Positions 10,599 to 20,441 of a stretch of 64,000 nucleotides of DNA are shown here, in pieces (the first letter of the stretch is position 1; each line of letters opens with the position of its first letter). The position numbers were made by a program, and so were the translations under genes. The notes beneath the pieces are model-generated. The model was not told where the DNA came from and did no database searches. It worked only from the letters and a program-made list of their open reading frames with translations. The stretch spans positions 5,952,501-6,016,500 of the forward strand of contig NZ_CP077091.1 of the NCBI RefSeq assembly GCF_014268595.2. The letters run 5' to 3'. The stretch comes from Pseudomonas hamedanensis. GTDB taxonomy: Bacteria; Pseudomonadota; Gammaproteobacteria; Pseudomonadales; Pseudomonadaceae.

Positions 10599-10622
10599 TT
10601 CGCGAGCAGGCTCGCTCCTACA
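10599..10622. repeat. single REP element
   Basis: One 24-nt REP arm, TTCGCGAGCAGGCTCGCTCC.., without a partner. Its sequence mixes the two flavours seen elsewhere (C in GCTCGC, T in CTAC). Confidence 0.8.
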
Positions 10623-10642
10623 GGGGTCTGTGTTGGAGCAAT

Positions 10643-10678
10643 AAAAAAGGCGACTGCCGTGAGGGAGTCGCCTTTTTT
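10643..10678. terminator. bidirectional intrinsic terminator between coq7 and speD
   Basis: A six-A run, a 7-bp GGCGACT/AGTCGCC stem with a 10-nt loop, and a six-T run. Complementary A and T runs extend the stem, so it can serve both converging genes. Confidence 0.9.
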
Positions 10679-10690
10679 GTGCCTGGAATC

Positions 10691-11485
10691 TTAAGTCGGC
10701 ATGTTGCGCGCGTAGAAGATTTCGAGCATTTCGTGTTTCACACGATCAGTTACCTGAGCACGCTGCTCAGAGGACAGATTGCTGGTGGCGTCGCCGAACA
10801 GGTAGTTATCCAGTTCAAAGTTCTTCAGCAGCATTTTGGTGTGGAACAGGTTTTCCTGGTACACGTTCACGTCGGTCATCTGGTACGCGTCGCGGGTGTC
10901 TTCGGACAGGTAGTTCTGGATCGAGTTGATCTCGTGGTCGATGAAGTGCTTGTTGCCTTCAACGTCACGGGTAAAGCCGCGCACACGGTAATCCACGGTC
11001 ACGATGTCCGAATCGAACTGGTGAATGAGGAAGTTGAGCGCCTTGAGCGGTGAAATGACACCACAGGTCGACACGTCGATATCCACACGGAAGGTTGCGA
11101 TACCGTCGTCCGGATGGATTTCCGGGTAGGTGTGCACCGTGATGTGGCTCTTGTCGAGGTGGGCCAGGATAATTTCGGGCAACGGGCCCGGCGATTCTTC
11201 GATCTGGCTTTCGGTCGGGGTTACCGGCTCTTCCGAAATCAGAATCGTGACGCTGGCGCCCTGGGGTTCATAGTCCTGACTGGCGATGTTCAGGATGTTG
11301 GCACCAATGATCTCGACAACTTCTGTGAGAATCTGCGTCAGGCGTTTCGCGTTGTACTCTTGATTGATGTACTCGACGTAGGCCTGCTGGTCTTGCGGGG
11401 TTTCCGCGTAGCAGATGTCATAGATGTTGAAGCTCAAGGTCTTTGTCAGGTTATTGAACCCGTGGAGCTTGAGTTTGCTTTTCAC
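10691..11485 (-). CDS. speD: S-adenosylmethionine decarboxylase proenzyme
   Basis: Supplies decarboxylated AdoMet for spermidine synthesis. The 264-residue product is the longer proteobacterial SpeD form. The self-cleavage site is in [14 protein letters not shown], where the serine would become the pyruvoyl group of the large chain. The conserved cysteine of the active site is in [13 protein letters not shown] start at 11485 gives the expected N-terminus KSKLKLHGF; an extension to 11527 is not conserved. The gene stands alone, convergent with coq7 across a terminator. Confidence 0.95.
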   Translation of the reverse strand: MKSKLKLHGFNNLTKTLSFNIYDICYAETPQDQQAYVEYINQEYNAKRLTQILTEVVEIIGANILNIASQDYEPQGASVTILISEEPVTPTESQIEESPGPLPEIILAHLDKSHITVHTYPEIHPDDGIATFRVDIDVSTCGVISPLKALNFLIHQFDSDIVTVDYRVRGFTRDVEGNKHFIDHEINSIQNYLSEDTRDAYQMTDVNVYQENLFHTKMLLKNFELDNYLFGDATSNLSSEQRAQVTDRVKHEMLEIFYARNMPT

Positions 11486-11722
11486 CGTTAAAAACTCTCT
11501 ATGTATGCGGCGCGGCCGCGTGATCAAGCATGCCCGTCAAATGCGAACAACGCACCTGCGTAGGACGGTTAACACCTCTTCGCGATGGCGATTTTGGTTA
11601 TCTGTTCAGGCGAATGACCCGTCGGCTGACCGATCACTGCCCTGAAAAAAGTGGCGCATTATGCAGACGTCAGCGGGGGATCGCCAGAGTCTGCACTGCT
11701 TTTATGATAGTTGAATGTCGGA

Positions 11723-12145
11723 TCAACCGAGTTCGACGATTTCGTAGTCGTGGGTGATCGCCACGCCAGCCGCGCCGAGCATGATCGAGGCCGAGCAATA
11801 CTTCTCGGCGGACAGCTCGATGGCGCGTTTGACCTGAGCTTCTTTCAGACCGCGGCCCTTGACCACAAAGTGCATGTGGATCTTGGTAAACACCTTCGGA
11901 TCTTCAGTCGCACGCTCGGCTTCGAGGAAGGCTTCACAGCTTTCAACGGCTTGGCGGGACTTCTTCAGAATGCTGACCACGTCGAAGTTGCTGCAACCGC
12001 CGACGCCCAGCAGCAACATTTCCATCGGGCGAACCCCAAGGTTACGGCCACCGGCGTCCGGCGGACCATCCATCACCACGACATGACCGCTACCGGATTC
12101 GCCGAGGAACATGGCTTCGCCAGCCCATTGGATGCGTGCCTTCAT
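11723..12145 (-). CDS. OsmC/YhfA-family protein
   Basis: Member of the OsmC-like family of thiol-dependent (hydro)peroxide-reducing or related proteins; substrate unknown. The 140-residue length fits the short YhfA-like branch. Two conserved cysteines are visible, in GVGGCSNFDV and EKYCSAS, matching the redox pair of the family. The start at 12145 gives the conserved KARIQWAGE N-terminus. Divergent from vfr, 236 bp away. Confidence 0.9.
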   Translation of the reverse strand: MKARIQWAGEAMFLGESGSGHVVVMDGPPDAGGRNLGVRPMEMLLLGVGGCSNFDVVSILKKSRQAVESCEAFLEAERATEDPKVFTKIHMHFVVKGRGLKEAQVKRAIELSAEKYCSASIMLGAAGVAITHDYEIVELG

Positions 12146-12381
12146 CGCCCAGACTCCACTGTAAAAAAAGGGTCGCCAGCTTAGCACAGCGGCTTGGCCT
12201 GACAGCGACCGACGTCCTAGGACCGCTACCTCTAAGCTGTAGGTAATTTCTCGAATTTCCGACGAAGTGTCTGGTAAGCTGGCGCCAATTCGCTGGCGCA
12301 CCTGTCAGTCAGCGTCACGACCGCCTACGGCGCCTCATAAAAAAATCAAACATCACCGTGCAGTTTTTTCGGGATACAACC

Positions 12382-13026
12382 ATGGTTGCTATTACCCCCA
12401 CATCCAAAATCAAGAATCTCGACAAGCTGTTGATGCATTGCCAGCGCCGTCGCCATGCGGCCAAGAGCAACATTATCTGCGCCGGTGACCGCTCCGATAC
12501 GCTGTACTTCATTATCAAGGGCTCGGTCACCATCCTGATCGAAGACGACGATGGCCGCGAAATGATCATTGCGTACCTGAACGCCGGTGATTTCTTCGGT
12601 GAGCTGGGCCTGTTCGAACAGGCGGGCCAGGAACAACAACGCAGTGCCTGGGTACGGGCCAAGGTCGAATGCGAAACGGCGGAAATCAGTTACACCAAGT
12701 TCCGCGAACTGTCGCAGCAGGATCCAGACATTCTTTACGTCCTCAGCGGACAAATCGCACAGCGCCTGCGCAACACCACGCGCAAGGTCGGCGATCTGGC
12801 GTTCTTCGACGTCACCGGTCGAGTCGCTCGCTGCCTGCTGGAACTGTGCAAACAGCCGGACGCCATGACTCACCCGGACGGCATGCAGATCAAAGTGACC
12901 CGTCAGGAAATCGGCCGGATCGTCGGTTGTTCGCGAGAGATGGTCGGTCGCGTGCTCAAGGATCTTGAGGAACGCAACCTGGTCGACGTGAAAGGCAAGA
13001 CCATGGTGGTCTACGGGACACGCTAA
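12382..13026 (+). CDS. vfr: cAMP-activated global regulator Vfr (CRP family)
   Basis: CRP-type transcription factor of 214 residues. The N-terminal cyclic-nucleotide-binding barrel includes the phosphate-binding cassette [11 protein letters not shown] and a downstream RSAWVRA segment. The C-terminal winged helix-turn-helix has [20 protein letters not shown], whose recognition helix is that of E. coli CRP and P. aeruginosa Vfr. The ATG at 12382 matches the Vfr N-terminus MVAIT. Its stop codon overlaps that of the converging lipoate-ligase-like gene. Confidence 0.96.
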   Translation: MVAITPTSKIKNLDKLLMHCQRRRHAAKSNIICAGDRSDTLYFIIKGSVTILIEDDDGREMIIAYLNAGDFFGELGLFEQAGQEQQRSAWVRAKVECETAEISYTKFRELSQQDPDILYVLSGQIAQRLRNTTRKVGDLAFFDVTGRVARCLLELCKQPDAMTHPDGMQIKVTRQEIGRIVGCSREMVGRVLKDLEERNLVDVKGKTMVVYGTR

Positions 13027-13724
13027 GCGCTGTAGATCCGCGCCAGCATCAAGCGAAATAATTCATCCAGACGCGCCAAGGCCTGTGGCGCGTTGAATTT
13101 CTCATGCAGGGCGATGTGGCTTTCAGCCCTCACCCGCTGCTCCAGACCGCAGGCCTCATTGAAGCGATTGACCGCTGCGACCAATGCCTGGCGCTCGTCA
13201 TCGATCAACATCGCACCGTGCACCAGCCCGACCGGACGCTGACCGCCCTGACTCTGGCGCCAGCGCTGGGCGGTGCCGACCATCTTGCGCCCGTCCAGAT
13301 TGACGTTGAAACGACCGTCGCAAAAGGCGCCGTCGACTTCGCCCACCGACGAGGTGCCGCCCAATTCATCCAGTAACTGACAGATCGGATCGCAGAGACG
13401 GCGGTAGCCGGTTTCGATGCGATTCAAGTCGCCTTCGCTGCGCGGCGGCGCATACACCAAGGCAATATTGATCGTTGAAGCGGACTGCGGCACCGGCTCA
13501 CCGCCGGTTTCGCGCAGCAGTACCGGCCAACCGGCGGCGGCGGAGACTTCGCAGGCGTGGTCGAATTCAGGGAGGCGATTGAGGCGGCGCGGCATGACCA
13601 GCGCGCGATCGGTGGGTTGCCAGAACAGCAGGCCGAATTCGGCGTCGCCGGCGCAGATCGAGGCCAACAAGTCTTGTTCGGCTTGCAGGCCGGATTCGAT
13701 GGTCAGGGGGGTTGGCAGCGACAT
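13023..13724 (-). CDS. lipoate--protein ligase A-like protein
   Basis: Protein of 233 residues from the BPL/LplA/LipB fold. Visible family features are the [30 protein letters not shown] stretch, equivalent to the lipoate-binding RRxxGGGAV loop but with Thr-Gly-Gly, and [20 protein letters not shown], where the lysine corresponds to the ligand-contacting lysine. Whether it ligates lipoate or octanoate cannot be told. It lies between vfr and trpC in a spot where P. aeruginosa has trpC directly beside vfr. Its TAG stop shares bases with the vfr TAA. Confidence 0.78.
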   Translation of the reverse strand: MSLPTPLTIESGLQAEQDLLASICAGDAEFGLLFWQPTDRALVMPRRLNRLPEFDHACEVSAAAGWPVLLRETGGEPVPQSASTINIALVYAPPRSEGDLNRIETGYRRLCDPICQLLDELGGTSSVGEVDGAFCDGRFNVNLDGRKMVGTAQRWRQSQGGQRPVGLVHGAMLIDDERQALVAAVNRFNEACGLEQRVRAESHIALHEKFNAPQALARLDELFRLMLARIYSA

Positions 13725-13770
13725 GGAGGGCTCCGGCAGATTTTCGATCTTTAGGGATTTTGAAGGCCTC

Positions 13771-13836
13771 ATCGCGAGCAGGCTCACTCCTACAGGGGGA
13801 ACGCGTTTCAAATGTAGGAGTGAGCCTGCTCGCGAT
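13771..13836. repeat. REPIN (inverted REP pair, GTAGGAGTGAGCC flavour)
   Basis: Two 24-nt inverse arms (13771-13794 and 13813-13836) around an 18-nt spacer, the shortest spacer type here. It lies between the lipoate-ligase-like gene and the end of trpC. Confidence 0.92.
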
Positions 13837-13845
13837 GGCGTCGAC

Positions 13846-14685
13846 TCAGTCGAGGGTCGACCCGCTTATCACCGGACCGCCGCGCTCCGGGAAGAACAGG
13901 CGCTGCAATTCAATGCCCGGGTTTTCCGCGCGCATGAACGCTTCGCCGACCAGGAACGCGTAGACGTCGCTGATTTCCATCAACTCGACATCGGCGCGAT
14001 TGAGAATGCCGCTTTCGGTGATTACCAATCGATCCCGCGGAATTCGCGGCAGCAGGTCGAGGGTGGTCTCCAGGCTGACATCGAAGGTGTGCAGATTACG
14101 GTTGTTAACCCCGACCAGCGGCGTGTCGAGGGTTTTCAACGCGCGCTCAAGTTCGTCGCCGTCGTGCACTTCCACCAGCACATCGAGACCGACGCCTTTG
14201 GCCACGGCTGCCAGCTCGGCCATTTTCACATCGTCGAGTGCGGAGACGATCAACAGCACGCAATCGGCGCCCAAGGCTCGGGCTTCAACGATCTGGTACG
14301 GATTGATCATGAAATCCTTGCGGATGACCGGCAGTTTGCACGCGGCACGGGCCTGTTGCAGGTAAGCATCGGCGCCCTGGAAGTAATCGACATCGGTCAG
14401 CACGGACAGGCAGGTCGCCCCGCCCTTCTCGTAGCTTTTGGCGAGGTCGGCGGGTACGAAATCCTCGCGGATCACGCCTTTGCTCGGTGAGGCCTTTTTG
14501 ATTTCGGCAATCACCGCAGGCTGTTTTTTCTTCGCCTGCGCCAGCAACGCTTGAGCAAAACCACGGGGCGCATCGGCCGCCCGGGCCAGGTTTTCCAGCT
14601 CACTGAGGCTTACACGGGCACTGCGCTCGGCAACTTCCTCGACTTTGCGCGCAAGGATCTTCTCCAGAACCGTCGGTACGCTCAT
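13846..14685 (-). CDS. trpC: indole-3-glycerol phosphate synthase
   Basis: TIM-barrel enzyme closing the indole ring in tryptophan synthesis. The 279-residue product has the family motif [11 protein letters not shown] (catalytic Lys region), [11 protein letters not shown] and GVNNRNL. It is a stand-alone TrpC without the TrpF fusion of enterics, as usual in Pseudomonas. Its start overlaps the trpD stop by 4 bp (ATGA), so translation is probably coupled within trpGDC. Confidence 0.97.
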   Translation of the reverse strand: MSVPTVLEKILARKVEEVAERSARVSLSELENLARAADAPRGFAQALLAQAKKKQPAVIAEIKKASPSKGVIREDFVPADLAKSYEKGGATCLSVLTDVDYFQGADAYLQQARAACKLPVIRKDFMINPYQIVEARALGADCVLLIVSALDDVKMAELAAVAKGVGLDVLVEVHDGDELERALKTLDTPLVGVNNRNLHTFDVSLETTLDLLPRIPRDRLVITESGILNRADVELMEISDVYAFLVGEAFMRAENPGIELQRLFFPERGGPVISGSTLD

Positions 14686-15731
14686 CCCTCATTCTCCACT
14701 TTGAATACCGCGGTAAAGGCACCCAGCTCCTCGAGTTTTTCCCGAGCGAGGCCGGTGTGCAGGGCATCGTGCGCAAGCTCTACGCCCTGTTTCAAACTGT
14801 TCGTCATGTCGGCGGCATACAGCGCGGCACCGGCGTTAAGCACAATCATCTCGGCCGCTTTCTGGCCGTTTTCGGTCTTGCGCTTGCCCAGCGCATCGCG
14901 GATCAACGCCAGCGACGCTTCCGGCCCTTCGACCGACAGGCCGTGCAGGCTCTGGCTTTTCATGCCCAGATCTTCCGGCTCGACCCAATATTCAGTGATC
15001 TCGTTATTCTTCAGCTCGGCGACGAAGGTCGGCGCGGCGAGGCTGAACTCGTCCAGGCCGTCCTTCGAATGCACCACCAGCACATGTTTGCTGCCCAATC
15101 GCTGCAAGACTTCGGCCAATGGCCGGCACAGCGCCTGGGTGAACACGCCCACCACCTGATGTTTCACACCGGCCGGATTCGTAAGCGGGCCAAGCATGTT
15201 GAACAGTGTCCGCAGGCCCAGGTCGCGGCGCGGGCCGGCGGCGTACTTCATGGCTTTGTGATGGGTCTGGGCGAACATGAAACCGATGCCGACGTTGTCG
15301 ATACAACGGGCAACCTGAACCGGGGTCAGGTTCAGGTAGATGCCGGCGGCTTCCAGCAAATCGGCACTGCCGCTCTTGCCGGAGACTGCGCGGTTGCCGT
15401 GCTTGGCCACGGTGCAACCGGCCGCAGCGACAACAAAAGAGGAAGCGGTCGACACGTTGAAGATGTTCGCGCCGTCGCCGCCGGTGCCGACCACGTCGAC
15501 CACGCCGTCGAGGGTTTTCAGCTCGACCTGATCGGCCAGCTCGCGCATCACCGACACGGCGCCGACGATTTCGTCGATGCTCTCGCTCTTCATGCGCATG
15601 GCCATCATGAACGCACCGATCTGCGCGTCGCTGCATTGGCCGGTCATGATTTCGCGCATTACATCACGCATTTCATCGGTGCTGAGGTCGAGGTGATCGA
15701 CGATACGGCTCAGGGCTGTCTTGATATTCAT
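14682..15731 (-). CDS. trpD: anthranilate phosphoribosyltransferase
   Basis: Transfers phosphoribose from PRPP to anthranilate. The 349-residue protein has the PRPP-binding glycine-rich [14 protein letters not shown], the [15 protein letters not shown] strand-loop, and an N-terminal helical domain starting DLSTDEM. It is not fused to TrpG. It begins 10 bp downstream of the trpG stop and overlaps trpC by 4 bp. Confidence 0.97.
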   Translation of the reverse strand: MNIKTALSRIVDHLDLSTDEMRDVMREIMTGQCSDAQIGAFMMAMRMKSESIDEIVGAVSVMRELADQVELKTLDGVVDVVGTGGDGANIFNVSTASSFVVAAAGCTVAKHGNRAVSGKSGSADLLEAAGIYLNLTPVQVARCIDNVGIGFMFAQTHHKAMKYAAGPRRDLGLRTLFNMLGPLTNPAGVKHQVVGVFTQALCRPLAEVLQRLGSKHVLVVHSKDGLDEFSLAAPTFVAELKNNEITEYWVEPEDLGMKSQSLHGLSVEGPEASLALIRDALGKRKTENGQKAAEMIVLNAGAALYAADMTNSLKQGVELAHDALHTGLAREKLEELGAFTAVFKVENEG

Positions 15732-15740
15732 GGAAAGTCC

Positions 15741-16334
15741 TTAGCGCGTGCCGCCGGTTTGTTTGAGGAAATTGGCAAACAGTTCATGGCCCTGCTCGGT
15801 GAGGATCGACTCGGGATGAAACTGTACGCCCTCGATGTTCAGGGTTTTGTGACGCAGGCCCATGATCTCATCGACCGAGCCGTCGTCGTGTTGCGTCCAC
15901 GCGGTCAGCTCCAGGCAATCGGGCAAAGTCTGGTGCTTGACGATCAGCGAGTGGTAGCGGGTGACGGTCAGCGGATGATTGAGGCCGGCAAAAACGCCCT
16001 TGTCCTCGTGGAATACCGGGCTAGTCTTACCGTGCATCACTTGACGCGCGCGTACGACATCGCCACCAAAGGCCTGGCCGATCGACTGATGGCCCAGGCA
16101 GACGCCGAGGATCGGCAGTTTGCCGGCGAAGTATTTGATCGCGTCGATGGAGACGCCGGCTTCGGTCGGCGTGCGAGGACCGGGGGACACCACGATGCGC
16201 TCAGGGTTGAGCGCTTCGATCTGAGCAATCGTCAATTCATCGTTGCGCACGACTTTGACCTCGGCCCCCAGCTCGCCGAGGTATTGCACAACGTTGTAAG
16301 TAAAGGAGTCGTAGTTGTCGATCATCAGCAACAT
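15741..16334 (-). CDS. trpG: anthranilate synthase component II (glutamine amidotransferase)
   Basis: Class I glutaminase subunit feeding ammonia to TrpE. The 197-residue product has the oxyanion motif SPGPRTP, the nucleophile elbow GVCLGHQ with the catalytic Cys, and the C-terminal HPES with catalytic His and Glu. The start [11 protein letters not shown] at 16334 is the family N-terminus. It is first in trpGDC and is preceded by a Trp-rich leader peptide ORF at 16499-16585. Its partner trpE lies 2.5 kb away, beyond estP. Confidence 0.97.
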   Translation of the reverse strand: MLLMIDNYDSFTYNVVQYLGELGAEVKVVRNDELTIAQIEALNPERIVVSPGPRTPTEAGVSIDAIKYFAGKLPILGVCLGHQSIGQAFGGDVVRARQVMHGKTSPVFHEDKGVFAGLNHPLTVTRYHSLIVKHQTLPDCLELTAWTQHDDGSVDEIMGLRHKTLNIEGVQFHPESILTEQGHELFANFLKQTGGTR

Positions 16335-16475
16335 GGCGTTTCGAACCTCTTGAATTCTGACTTGGAGACAGCCTTCAGATGACTTGCCCGCAGGGCGCTG
16401 CACGATGTCGGACGCCGGAACAGACGGCGACACAGCGGCATTTCAAACAGACAAGGAAGGCAAAGCGATACAGAT

Positions 16476-16488
16476 CCGGCGGGGCCGG
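16476..16488 (-). promoter_or_regulatory. GC hairpin after the trpGDC leader peptide (candidate attenuator)
   Basis: On the minus strand CCGGC-CCC-GCCGG begins about 10 nt after the leader peptide stop codon. A matching hairpin occurs at the same place after the trpE leader (20350-20363). The downstream U-run is poor, so simple intrinsic termination is not obvious. Confidence 0.4.
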
Positions 16489-16498
16489 CGGAAAAGAT

Positions 16499-16585
16499 TC
16501 AGGCGCGCCAACGCCAGCGGGCGTGTGCCTTGATGACTTGATCCAGAAGTTTGCTGGTGATCAACACGGGGAAGGTCTCGTTCAT
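16499..16585 (-). CDS. trpL: trpGDC leader peptide
   Basis: Short 28-residue ORF starting with ATG at 16585 (GGAA ribosome-binding sequence just upstream) and ending in ARWRWRA, with two Trp codons two residues apart near the stop. It lies 165 bp upstream of trpG on the same strand. Its last 22 residues match 15 of 22 of the C-terminus of gph just upstream of trpE. Trp-codon leaders before trp genes are the hallmark of attenuation, which has been described for Pseudomonas trpE and trpGDC. The rest of the 16,335-16,742 gap must hold the divergent trpG and estP promoters; I could not place them. Confidence 0.72.
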   Translation of the reverse strand: MNETFPVLITSKLLDQVIKAHARWRWRA

Positions 16586-16742
16586 ACGTTCCGGCACAGT
16601 AACTTAGCTGGGCAGAGCGTGCAATATGACCTTGGCTGCAAGGGATAAAACCAGACAGGGATTGGCGATCGATGGCAAAAGGCCGGAAGTTTTTGGTACT
16701 GTCGTTTCGTTCACCTACAACAATAAATAAACGGACTTGCTC

Positions 16743-18650
16743 ATGAATAAAAAGACGTTGTTTGCACCCATGGCCGGCTGCCTGCTCGCGCTGGCCTGCG
16801 CCCAGGCGAATGCGGCGCCCAACCCCTATTCGAATTTCATTGTGTTTGGCGACAGCCTCAATGACGCCGGGACGTTCGCCGACAGCGGCGGGCCGGCAGG
16901 CGCCACCGAGCGTTACACCAACCGCACCGGGCCGCTGTATCAGGATGGCAGCGGCGAACTGTATTCGTTGAATTCCACCCAACTGCTGGGCGGCCGCCTG
17001 GGCTTCACGGCGGATCAGACAGCGTCGTCGAGTTCAGCCGTGCGCGCCGACAACGGCCAGGTCGACGGCAGCAACTGGGCGGTCGGCGGTTATCGCACCG
17101 ACCAGATTCTCGACTCGATCACTACGCAATCGGCCACGGGCGAACGTACCCGCGCCGGCTACTTGCCGTCGAACGGTTTGCGTGCCGACCCGAACGCCCT
17201 CTATTACATTTCCGGCGGCGGCAACGACTTCCTGCAAGGCCGTGTCCTCAGTCTGCCCCAGGCCAGTGCCGCTGCCGATCGCCTGGCTGACAGCGTGCAA
17301 ACCCTGCAAACCGCCGGCGCCAAATACGTGATGGTCTGGCTGTTGCCCGACGTTGGCTTGACCCCGGCCCTGAACGGCACGCCGCTGCAGGCATTCAGCA
17401 GTACCCTCGCCAACCAGTTCAACAGCCAGTTGGTGACGCGTCTGCAAGGCATCGACGCCGAAATCATCCCGTTGAATATTCCGGCGCTGCTCTCGGAGGC
17501 TTTTGCCGATCCGGGACGCTTTGGCCTGGCCACTGACCAGAACCTCACCGCGACCTGTTTCAGCGGCAACGGCTGCCCCGAAAACGCCCGTTACGGGATC
17601 AACAGTGCCACGCCGGATCCGACCAAGTTGATCTACAACGACGGCGTGCACCCAACCGAGTCCGGGCAGAAGCTGATCGCCGATTACGCTTATTCCTTGC
17701 TGGCAGCGCCGTGGGAATTAAGCCTGCTGACGGAAATGGCCCACGGCACCGTGCGTGCACATCAGGATGAATTGCGTAACCAGTGGCAGGCGGACTGGGA
17801 GAACTGGCAAGCGGTCGGCCAATGGCGCGCCCTTGTCTCTGCAGGCGGCCAGCACCTGGATGTCGACAGCCAAAGCAGCGGCGCCAGCGCCGATGGCAGC
17901 GGTTATAACCTCAACGTCGGCGGCAGCTATCGCCTCAACGATGCCTGGCGTGTGGGCGTGGCAGCAGGTTTCTACCGGCAGAACCTGGAGGCCGGGCACA
18001 ACGACTCGGACTACAAACTCAACAGCTACATGGGCACCGCATTCGCCCAGTTCCAGCAGAACCGCTGGTGGGCTGATGCCGCACTGACCGGCGGCAAACT
18101 CGACTACGACAACCTCAAGCGCAAGTTTGACCTCGGCGCCAGCGAGGGTGCGGAGAAAGGCGATACCGACGGCAGCCTGTGGGCGTTCAGCACCCGTATC
18201 GGTTATGACATTGCCCAGCCGGGCAGCGAATGGCACCTGTCGCCGTTCGTCAGCGCCGACTACGCCAGCGTCGATGTCGACGGTTACTCGGAAAAGAGCA
18301 ATCGCGCCACCGCGCTGAGCTTCGATGACCAGAGTCGCGATTCGAAACGCCTGGGCCTGGGTATTCAGGGCAAGTACAACTTCACCGCGCAAACCCAGGT
18401 GTACGGCGAATACGCGCATGAGCGGGAGTACGAAGATGACGTGCAGAAGGTCAACATCGCGCTTAACACTTTGCCGGCCAATGACTTCACGCTTGAAGGC
18501 TACACACCGGCGAGCCACCTGAACCGCTTGAGCCTGGGAGTCAGTCACAAGCTGACGACGGATCTGGCGTTGCGCGCTGGTTATACGCTGCGCAAGGACG
18601 ATGACTTCAAGCAGCAGGGCTTGAATGTCGGGGTTGTGCTGGATTTCTGA
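16743..18650 (+). CDS. estP: GDSL-type esterase autotransporter
   Basis: Outer-membrane-anchored esterase of 635 residues. A signal peptide (about residues 1-24, ending AQANA) precedes a GDSL lipase passenger: block [10 protein letters not shown] with the nucleophilic serine, block III GGGND, and block V DGVHPTE with catalytic Asp and His. The C-terminal third (about 365-635) is an autotransporter beta-barrel ending in an aromatic-terminated VGVVLDF strand. It resembles P. putida EstP and P. aeruginosa EstA. It sits between trpGDC and trpE, both on the opposite strand, as in P. putida. A strong terminator follows. Confidence 0.93.
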   Translation: MNKKTLFAPMAGCLLALACAQANAAPNPYSNFIVFGDSLNDAGTFADSGGPAGATERYTNRTGPLYQDGSGELYSLNSTQLLGGRLGFTADQTASSSSAVRADNGQVDGSNWAVGGYRTDQILDSITTQSATGERTRAGYLPSNGLRADPNALYYISGGGNDFLQGRVLSLPQASAAADRLADSVQTLQTAGAKYVMVWLLPDVGLTPALNGTPLQAFSSTLANQFNSQLVTRLQGIDAEIIPLNIPALLSEAFADPGRFGLATDQNLTATCFSGNGCPENARYGINSATPDPTKLIYNDGVHPTESGQKLIADYAYSLLAAPWELSLLTEMAHGTVRAHQDELRNQWQADWENWQAVGQWRALVSAGGQHLDVDSQSSGASADGSGYNLNVGGSYRLNDAWRVGVAAGFYRQNLEAGHNDSDYKLNSYMGTAFAQFQQNRWWADAALTGGKLDYDNLKRKFDLGASEGAEKGDTDGSLWAFSTRIGYDIAQPGSEWHLSPFVSADYASVDVDGYSEKSNRATALSFDDQSRDSKRLGLGIQGKYNFTAQTQVYGEYAHEREYEDDVQKVNIALNTLPANDFTLEGYTPASHLNRLSLGVSHKLTTDLALRAGYTLRKDDDFKQQGLNVGVVLDF

Positions 18651-18661
18651 GTTGCAGACGC

Positions 18662-18697
18662 AAAAAAGCGGCGCCCTCACAGGCGCCGCTTTTTTTT
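18662..18697. terminator. intrinsic terminator after estP
   Basis: A-run, an 8-bp stem GCGGCGCC/GGCGCCGC with 6-nt loop, and an eight-T run. The stem begins about 15 bp after the estP stop. Confidence 0.92.
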
Positions 18698-18715
18698 GCC
18701 CCGACACAATCCAAA

Positions 18716-18805
18716 TGTAGGAGTGAGCCTGCTCGCGATTGCGGTGGGTCAGTCAACGAATATGTTGAATATTAGTCCGCAATCGCGAGCAGGCTCACTC
18801 CTACA
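18716..18805. repeat. REPIN (GTAGGAGTGAGCC flavour)
   Basis: Inverse 24-nt arms at 18716-18739 and 18782-18805; the 42-nt spacer starts TGCGG and ends CCGCA, extending the stem. It lies between estP and trpE. Confidence 0.92.
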
Positions 18806-18821
18806 AGGGTTTTGTGTTGGC

Positions 18822-20303
18822 TCAGGCTTGCGGGGTTTGTTCGGCAAGGGCCACGGCGCGGAACATCGCGCGGCGCTTGTTCAGGGTTTCTTCCCATTCC
18901 AGCGCCGGCACCGAGTCGGCGACGATGCCGCCACCGGCCTGCACGTGCAGTTCACCGTTCTTGATCACCGCCGTGCGGATCGCAATGGCCGTGTCCATGT
19001 TGCCGTTCCAGGCGAAGTAACCGACTGCGCCGCCATACACGCCACGCTTGACCGGCTCGAGTTCGTCGATGATTTCCATCGCGCGAATCTTCGGCGCGCC
19101 GGACAAAGTGCCCGCCGGCAGAATCGCCCGCAGCGCGTCCATCGCAGTCAGGCCGGCCTTCAACTGGCCGGTGACGTTGGAGACGATGTGCATCACGTTG
19201 GAATAACGCTCAATGACCATCTTCTCGGTGAGCTTCACCGAGCCGATTTCCGAGACGCGCCCGGTGTCGTTGCGGCCCAGGTCGATCAGCATTAAATGCT
19301 CGGCGATCTCTTTGTCGTCCGACAGCAAGTCTTGTTCCAGCGCCACATCGGCTTCTTCGGTGGCGCCACGCGGGCGCGTACCGGCAATCGGACGCACGGT
19401 GATCAGGTTGTCTTCGACCCGCACCAGCACTTCCGGCGAACTGCCGACGACGTGGAAATCGCCGAAGTTGAAGAAGTACATGTATGGCGTCGGGTTGAAG
19501 CAACGCAGGGCACGGTACAGATCGATCGGCGCTGCCTTGAAATCGATCGACATGCGCTGCGACGGCACCACCTGCATGCAGTCACCGGCAAGGATGTATT
19601 CCTTGATGGTGTCGACGGCTTTTTCGTAATCGTCCTGAGTGAAACTCGAACGAAACACCGGATCGGCCGACTGCTGCTTGCTGAAATCCAGGCCACGACG
19701 CGGGGTGATCGGCTGGCGCAGTTTTTCCAACAGCGTCTGCAGTTGCGCCTGCCCCTGCTCGAAGGCATCGGCCTGGGCCGGATCGGCGAGGACGATTGCG
19801 TGCATCTTGCCGGCGAGGTTGTCGAACACCACGACCGCGTCGGACACCATGAGCAGAATATCCGGAACGCCCAGCGGATCCGGGTTCGGGCACGTGCCCA
19901 GGCGCTTCTCGACATACCGCACGCAGTCGTAACCGAAGTAACCGACCAGACCACCATTGAAGCGCGGCAGACCGGCGATGGTCGGCACGTTGTAGCGCGC
20001 CTTGAAGGTTTCGACAAAGGCCAGCGGATCATCGACATCGTGACTTTCGGTCTCGACGCCATCAACGGTGATGCTCACGTGATGGTCGTGGACCCGCAGC
20101 ACGGTGCGGCACGGCAAACCGATGATCGAGTAACGGCCCCATTTCTCGCCGCCCTGCACCGATTCGAGCAGGTAGGAGTTGGGCTGGTCGGCCAGTTTCA
20201 GGTAGATCGACAGCGGCGTGTCGAAGTCGGCCAGGGTTTCGCAGGCCAGCGGGATGCGGTTGTAGCCGTCAGCGGCCAGACGCAGGAATTCTTCGCGGAT
20301 CAT
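18822..20303 (-). CDS. trpE: anthranilate synthase component I
   Basis: Chorismate-utilising enzyme making anthranilate with TrpG. The 493-residue protein has the LLES tryptophan feedback element near the N-terminus, and the chorismate-binding C-terminal half with [18 protein letters not shown] and GGIVADS. It is separated from trpGDC and follows rpe-gph on the same strand with 69 bp between gph and trpE. That gap and the end of gph carry a leader-peptide-like segment and a GC hairpin. Confidence 0.97.
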   Translation of the reverse strand: MIREEFLRLAADGYNRIPLACETLADFDTPLSIYLKLADQPNSYLLESVQGGEKWGRYSIIGLPCRTVLRVHDHHVSITVDGVETESHDVDDPLAFVETFKARYNVPTIAGLPRFNGGLVGYFGYDCVRYVEKRLGTCPNPDPLGVPDILLMVSDAVVVFDNLAGKMHAIVLADPAQADAFEQGQAQLQTLLEKLRQPITPRRGLDFSKQQSADPVFRSSFTQDDYEKAVDTIKEYILAGDCMQVVPSQRMSIDFKAAPIDLYRALRCFNPTPYMYFFNFGDFHVVGSSPEVLVRVEDNLITVRPIAGTRPRGATEEADVALEQDLLSDDKEIAEHLMLIDLGRNDTGRVSEIGSVKLTEKMVIERYSNVMHIVSNVTGQLKAGLTAMDALRAILPAGTLSGAPKIRAMEIIDELEPVKRGVYGGAVGYFAWNGNMDTAIAIRTAVIKNGELHVQAGGGIVADSVPALEWEETLNKRRAMFRAVALAEQTPQA

Positions 20304-20349
20304 AAGGTGCCTCGTGGTGTGAGGTGCAATCAGTCAGTCAGGCAAACGC

Positions 20350-20363
20350 GCCGGCAGGCCGGC
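20350..20363 (-). promoter_or_regulatory. GC hairpin after gph stop (candidate trpE attenuator)
   Basis: GCCGG-CCTG-CCGGC on the minus strand, about 10 nt after the gph stop and about 46 nt before trpE. It is positioned like the hairpin after the trpGDC leader. It is followed by CGCGUUUG, only a weak U-tract. Confidence 0.4.
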
Positions 20364-20372
20364 CAGAATCAG

Positions 20373-20441
20373 TCAGGCGCGCCAACGCCAGCGGGCCAGG
20401 GCCTTGATGACTTTCATCCAGAGTTTGCGGGTGACCACCAC
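20373..20441 (-). CDS. putative trpE leader peptide nested in the 3' end of gph
   Basis: In the gph reading frame the last 22 codons from a GTG at 20441 (an ATG at 20417 is also possible) end in ARWRWRA. This segment aligns with the free-standing trpGDC leader at 15 of 22 residues, including TxKL, VIKA and the WRW motif. GGAA lies 10 bases before the GTG. Independent initiation is an inference; ribosomes finishing gph could serve the same sensing role. Confidence 0.5.
   Translation of the reverse strand: MVVTRKLWMKVIKALARWRWRA

Noticed and set aside
14757-16382. 541-codon open frame antisense to trpD and trpG
   Set aside because: Shadow of the trp genes; no recognisable domains or start context.
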